Below are positions 39,201 to 40,662 of a DNA stretch of 40,662 nucleotides, piece by piece. Numbering within the stretch: the first letter of the stretch is position 1; the number at the start of each line of letters is the position of its first letter. A model generated the notes under the pieces. It was not told the origin of the DNA. It did not search any database and was given only the letters and a program-made list of their open reading frames with translations. Source of the stretch: Alphaproteobacteria bacterium (GTDB taxonomy: Bacteria; Pseudomonadota; Alphaproteobacteria; Kiloniellales; DSM-21159); contig JAUILQ010000050.1 of assembly GCA_030433005.1 (NCBI GenBank), forward strand, positions 1-40,662. The letters are read 5' to 3'. The translations under genes were made by a program, and so were the position numbers.

Positions 39201-40662
39201 CGCTCAGGAAGGCGTGGCCGCTGCCGCCGCTGAGCAGGTTGCCGGCGATCGTGACGTCGCTGTTGTTGCCGACCGCATAGAGCGCCGCCAGGTCGCCGGC
39301 GCCCGCGGCGAGGGTGAAGCCCTGGCCCTCCTTGCCGAGGGTCACGCCGTCGACGCCGTCGGCGATGCGCACCGCCCAGCCCTGGCTGACGCCGCTGCCG
39401 GTGACCGTGACGCCCTCGGCGCCGTTCTCGCTGAGCAGCGTGACCGCCTTGGTGACCGTGAAGCGGCCGTAGTCGCCGTCCCTGACCAGGATCGTGGCGC
39501 CGGCCTGGGCGGCGTCGATGGCCGCCTGGATCGTCGTGAAGTCGCCGCTGCCGTCGGCCGCGACCACGATGTTGGGGGCGATCTCGACGCGGATGACCGT
39601 CTCGCCGACCGTCTCTCCGCTCGCCCGGTCTGTCACCGTCAGGCTGAGCTCGTAGTGGCCGGGCGCGCTGGCGTCGATGCCGGCCGCCTGCCAACCGATG
39701 TTCTGGGAGTTCTGGATGCCCGTCGTCTGGCCGCTGGCGTCGCTGTAGTAGTTCTCGCCCGGGTGGCTGGCCAGGTGCGCGACGGGGTCGAAGTCCATGA
39801 CCCCGCTGGTCCGGTTGCCACCGGCGTCGACGAAGTCGGCGACGATCCGGATGTCGAAGTCGGCGAGGTCGCGGCCCTCGTAGCTGACGATCGAGTAGTC
39901 AAAGTTCCAGAGCGTGGCGCTGCCCGAGCTGATGCCGGTCTCGCTCTGGTAGGTGGCGCCCTCGGCCTCGAGGTCGCCGGTATGGCGGCCCTTGGCCTTG
40001 AGCGCGACCTCGAGGCCGAGGTCGCTGTTGTCGTGGATCGCGAAGTTGAGGTCGGAGTTGCCGCTGCCCGGGTGGAAGCCGTCGTTGCCGTCGCCGATTT
40101 CCGCCGCGGCGTGGGCGAGCTGCGCACCGAAGGCGAGGGTGCCGTCGGCGAAGGCCAGGGTCTCGACGCCGGTCAGGCTGTCCGTGCCCTCGTCGCCGTC
40201 CGCCGCGTTGGTGTCGGTCAGCGTCATGCCGCCGTCGCCGGCCAGCGCCAGGTCGTAGTCGGCCCGGTCGCCGCGGTAGGCCGCGAGGTCGTCGCCCGCG
40301 CCGCCCGCCAGCTGGTCGTCGCCGCCGGCGCCGAACAGGTAGTCGTCGCCGCTGCCGCCGGTGAAGGCGTTGGCGCCGGCCAGCAGCGCGTAGGGCGACG
40401 GCAGGCTCGCCGGGACGGCGACGCCGTGCGCCAGGTCCCAGGCCAGCACCGCACCGGCGAGCTGCAGGTTGCTGTAGTTGCCCCCGCCGTCCACCGCGCC
40501 GTCGTGGTAGGGCCGCCCGCCGAAGGCCGCGCCGTCCTCGGTCCGCGGATCGTCCTCGCCGCGGTTGGTGAAGCGGCTGGCGATCGGCCCGTCGCCGAGG
40601 TTGCCCAGCAGGTTGTCGTGCAGCGTCTGCAGCCGGCTGCCGGTCACCTTGACCAGGTCGAG
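33208..40662 (-). CDS. giant RTX / parallel beta-helix type I secretion substrate (N-terminus outside window)
   Basis: The frame is open through the right edge: 2484 residues are visible, so the gene is 5'-truncated by the window. In order from the visible N-terminus: an unrecognised module ending in RTX repeats (GGSGDDYLFGAGGDD) and an ADYDLALAGDGG-type motif; a beta-sandwich-like region; a beta-helix opened by DGSGDFTTIQAAIDAA; second copies of all three (offset ~791 residues); a central RTX tract (GGGGDDRLTGGGGDDLIGG); and two more beta-helices opened by STIQEALSIARAGDTIEIAA and PTIQAAIDAAEAGDTIYVAA, with many N-x-x-x-x-N-type PbH1 rungs. A C-terminal RTX block follows (GGAGDDVLRGGAGDDLLIGG, ~33470-33640) and then a Ala-rich tail. 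It should be secreted by the adjacent TolC/ABC/HlyD system and fold with Ca2+ outside. The DGSGDFTTIQ entry is pectinesterase-like, but no catalytic motif of pectinesterases, lyases or alginate epimerases was found, so an adhesin or matrix role is equally possible. Confidence 0.93.
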   Translation of the reverse strand, partial: LDLVKVTGSRLQTLHDNLLGNLGDGPIASRFTNRGEDDPRTEDGAAFGGRPYHDGAVDGGGNYSNLQLAGAVLAWDLAHGVAVPASLPSPYALLAGANAFTGGSGDDYLFGAGGDDQLAGGAGDDLAAYRGDRADYDLALAGDGGMTLTDTNAADGDEGTDSLTGVETLAFADGTLAFGAQLAHAAAEIGDGNDGFHPGSGNSDLNFAIHDNSDLGLEVALKAKGRHTGDLEAEGATYQSETGISSGSATLWNFDYSIVSYEGRDLADFDIRIVADFVDAGGNRTSGVMDFDPVAHLASHPGENYYSDASGQTTGIQNSQNIGWQAAGIDASAPGHYELSLTVTDRASGETVGETVIRVEIAPNIVVAADGSGDFTTIQAAIDAAQAGATILVRDGDYGRFTVTKAVTLLSENGAEGVTVTGSGVSQGWAVRIADGVDGVTLGKEGQGFTLAAGAGDLAALYAVGNNSDVTIAGNLLSGGSGHAFLSGGGFSDSLLQGNDLSADGPRAVAYVNGEASLGAARGSDGVSLLDNSFTGGANAGLLLGLEATNATVTGNVFEGASSYAMLELWAAGAAVSGNAFDATGVAQAIADPNGLYDAAALIAGNSFADGAFALAGVEGVFSGAALSLVDGVLQVDGSQLSVTTLDVSGLGVDVNVVTLGNLAGLTTASGQQVTLDGQQLDLLSEGGGSFTIAGGAAVDIVNAGLSVPGDAAPSVANLLALEFAGLPAGSLVPTNLTLDGSHSDALAAFWIQLDQLYVGSGDYYDLSINTSFAYLGNDYASYLQAGGEALLDLVKVTGSRLQTLHDNLLGNLGDGPIASRFTNRGEADPRTEDGAAFGGRPYHDGSVDGGGNYSNLQLAGAVLAWDLAHGVAVPASLPSPYALLAGANAFTGGSGDDYLFGAGGDDLLAGGAGSDVAAYRGERADYDLALAGDGGMTLTDSNAADGDEGTDSLTGVETLAFADGTLAFGAQLAHAAAESDGGGTDGFHPGSGLGDTRFAIHDNSEVGLEVALKAHGRFSATVTSEGAVYHTETGLSSGTATFWNFDYSVISYDGRDLSDFAIRVTADYDDGAGNVTQGIMDFDAVAHEAATNEAYYQDASGATQGLQNSQNIGWYAGEGFDPSLPGSYDLTLTVTDTTTGETVGLTSIRVEVAPNIVVAADGSGDFTSLQAAIDAARDGDTIAVKPGDYTESANYNPNTGLNDPSYAGGNNPLGLVVGKSLTILGVDANGVPIGDAADVQASISASRQSNWGTSFLVTADDVTIRGLELLGNSSPNQPYVNKAVEVVANGFTLDASVVGAVEYADLHTAPDAADNLGGSWQSQTQMLTAVYVGDWYATVPGDLTGWQSAIDSYALLNSTLRGSVEIASGPGTGHDPADLDMRILGNSFVNVTADDPFWSNNGIMVIGQDSEIGWRLAPAALPTEIAGNSFAADGDGILWVRGEGDQAFPDAGFIAALLAGNDVPAYAYGVDGDGQPVIGVYAGAYGPLLPDGTPVTPSAPSIALRQSPLDFEASELQGAESLVVQAAGAADPETLPLQLGGETADVLAGGAGAEVLLGGGGDDRLTGGGGDDLIGGGAGTDSAGFSGAAADYGLVRNADGTLTVTDGTAGRDGSDRLDDVEVLEFSDGNVLLVGGAGFSTIQEALSIARAGDTIEIAAGSYLLSETLVIDKAVTLRGAQAGVDPRTAAGLRTAGSEQETILDGGGTLGTLIRIAADGVTLDGLEIANGTGDLVTSPSSGTIAGPTIRYSLIHGSSGDEGVQLRNASDALIQNNRVFDTAGDGLNLSGSSTGGRILGNELHDIASTNAAIYLDGAQDSLVQGNEIYDVTGNDGIKVGDKGGSNAGDSGGRILDNTIRDVAQDGISVYMSDTTVDGNDVSGSQSANGAVFVEFAVDNVEITNNTIHDNGVEGDGNVTFGIRVGKDDTPTNVTVSGNTLSGNEAQIFHAEGSLTNADTLVADNSFDDTATADVTLTVGAVFGDYPTIQAAIDAAEAGDTIYVAAGSYAETLVIDKPLNLVGAEGAVLQGTITGPGGGPGSADLDTWLQANSSYSGGDGITIQADGVTVQNLAIAGFRNAVLLGSSDGTTLRDLDISQSIVGIGNGYPTMNGQGPTITNLSIVGGSISHGQHGITINASKAAVGDGSFVGTGAFTGVTITGLTLSDLNEKGIYLEQAQDLTIRDIVLSDVGEYGRTPAFGGDGVYGAGIELNVKYGDYSNVVIDGFTLTNVGHSYGADGIADPTGAGIAIHARDDGANYSNPRATLDDVTIANGTIDGTYNGIKFIDAGASDVTVDGVSIANADNAPLFNGSPIAVTVQLADGGQTLDLTNGSQAGSAGFTVVGGDGDDTVTGGAGDDVLRGGAGDDLLIGGAGDDVLFGEAGADSLFGGDGSDTLTGGQDSDGFGFGAGESGSDTVTDLEAGETLDFSDLVESDGPAELVLDDGGAGAAEVAAAAAPDTPLAAVEGVAAASLTVDADGNVTLNSAA
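37200..38289. repeat. internal duplication, second copy (A2+B2)
   Basis: This ~1.1-kb stretch repeats 39585-40662 at an offset of 2373-2376 bp, with the reading frame kept. In the ~570 bp nearest 38289 (module A) the encoded proteins differ at about 7 of 183 residues. In the part towards 37200 (module B, the beta-sandwich-like region) they are only about 60 per cent alike by eye. Confidence 0.88.
39585..40662. repeat. internal duplication, first visible copy (A1+B1)
   Basis: This is the partner of 37200-38289. The duplicated segment continues to the last base of the window: the five codons before TGSRLQTLHD match those of copy two. More copies may therefore exist beyond the right edge. Confidence 0.88.

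Noticed and set aside
33208..40662. Alginate C5-epimerase or pectate lyase identity for the giant protein
   Set aside because: Beta-helix plus RTX layout fits, but the epimerase YG-x-DPH motif and the lyase/esterase catalytic motifs were not found in the visible part.

Overview
The window is a very GC-rich, gene-dense piece of chromosome that looks like an alphaproteobacterium, most likely of the Rhodospirillales type. The main reasons are the housekeeping block aroA-cmk-rpsA-ihfB-lapA, a FYDLN-type zinc-ribbon/acidic-tail protein beside tRNA-Ala, a TRAP (DctPQM) cluster, and uniformly high-GC codon use. The taxonomic call is inference from gene content; no marker was searched.

Layout. 1-5.4 kb: the start of an RlmI-like 23S rRNA methyltransferase (cut by the left edge), a Bcr/CflA-type MFS exporter, an unnamed 342-aa protein, a Crp/Fnr regulator preceded by two inverted repeats, and a two-gene ABC-2 exporter. 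5.4-8.3 kb: a cobalamin nucleotide-loop block, cobT (minus) diverging from cobS (plus), followed by a CobC-like phosphatase. An 86-nt palindrome lies at each end of the cobT-cobS pair. 8.4-14.5 kb: a SYLF protein (plus), then a minus-strand run (read from high to low coordinates) of ihfB, lapA, an ornithine-cyclodeaminase-family reductase, a TPR-sulfotransferase, a divergent CobD/CbiB-like protein and an MgtC-family protein. 14.7-19.6 kb: rpsA (with a UUCG-loop terminator), cmk and aroA on minus, then the FYDLN gene and tRNA-Ala(GGC) on plus.

19.6-28 kb is more accessory: about 0.5 kb of apparently decayed DNA after the tRNA, an ABM-fold monooxygenase, a LysR regulator, a TRAP uptake system, a SAF-domain dehydrogenase and a divergent DapA-superfamily enzyme. 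The last five gene groups look like an uptake and catabolic module for a small organic acid or sugar acid. Two small exported or hypothetical proteins follow.

28-40.7 kb is a type I secretion locus on the minus strand: a giant RTX/parallel beta-helix protein (at least 2484 residues, N-terminus beyond the right edge), a TolC-family outer-membrane protein, a LapB-like ABC exporter with a degenerate C39 domain, and an HlyD-family adaptor. The giant protein has four beta-helix entry motifs, three RTX calcium-binding tracts and a ~1.1-kb internal duplication. Half of that duplication is nearly identical between copies and half has clearly diverged. This is the most unusual part of the window.
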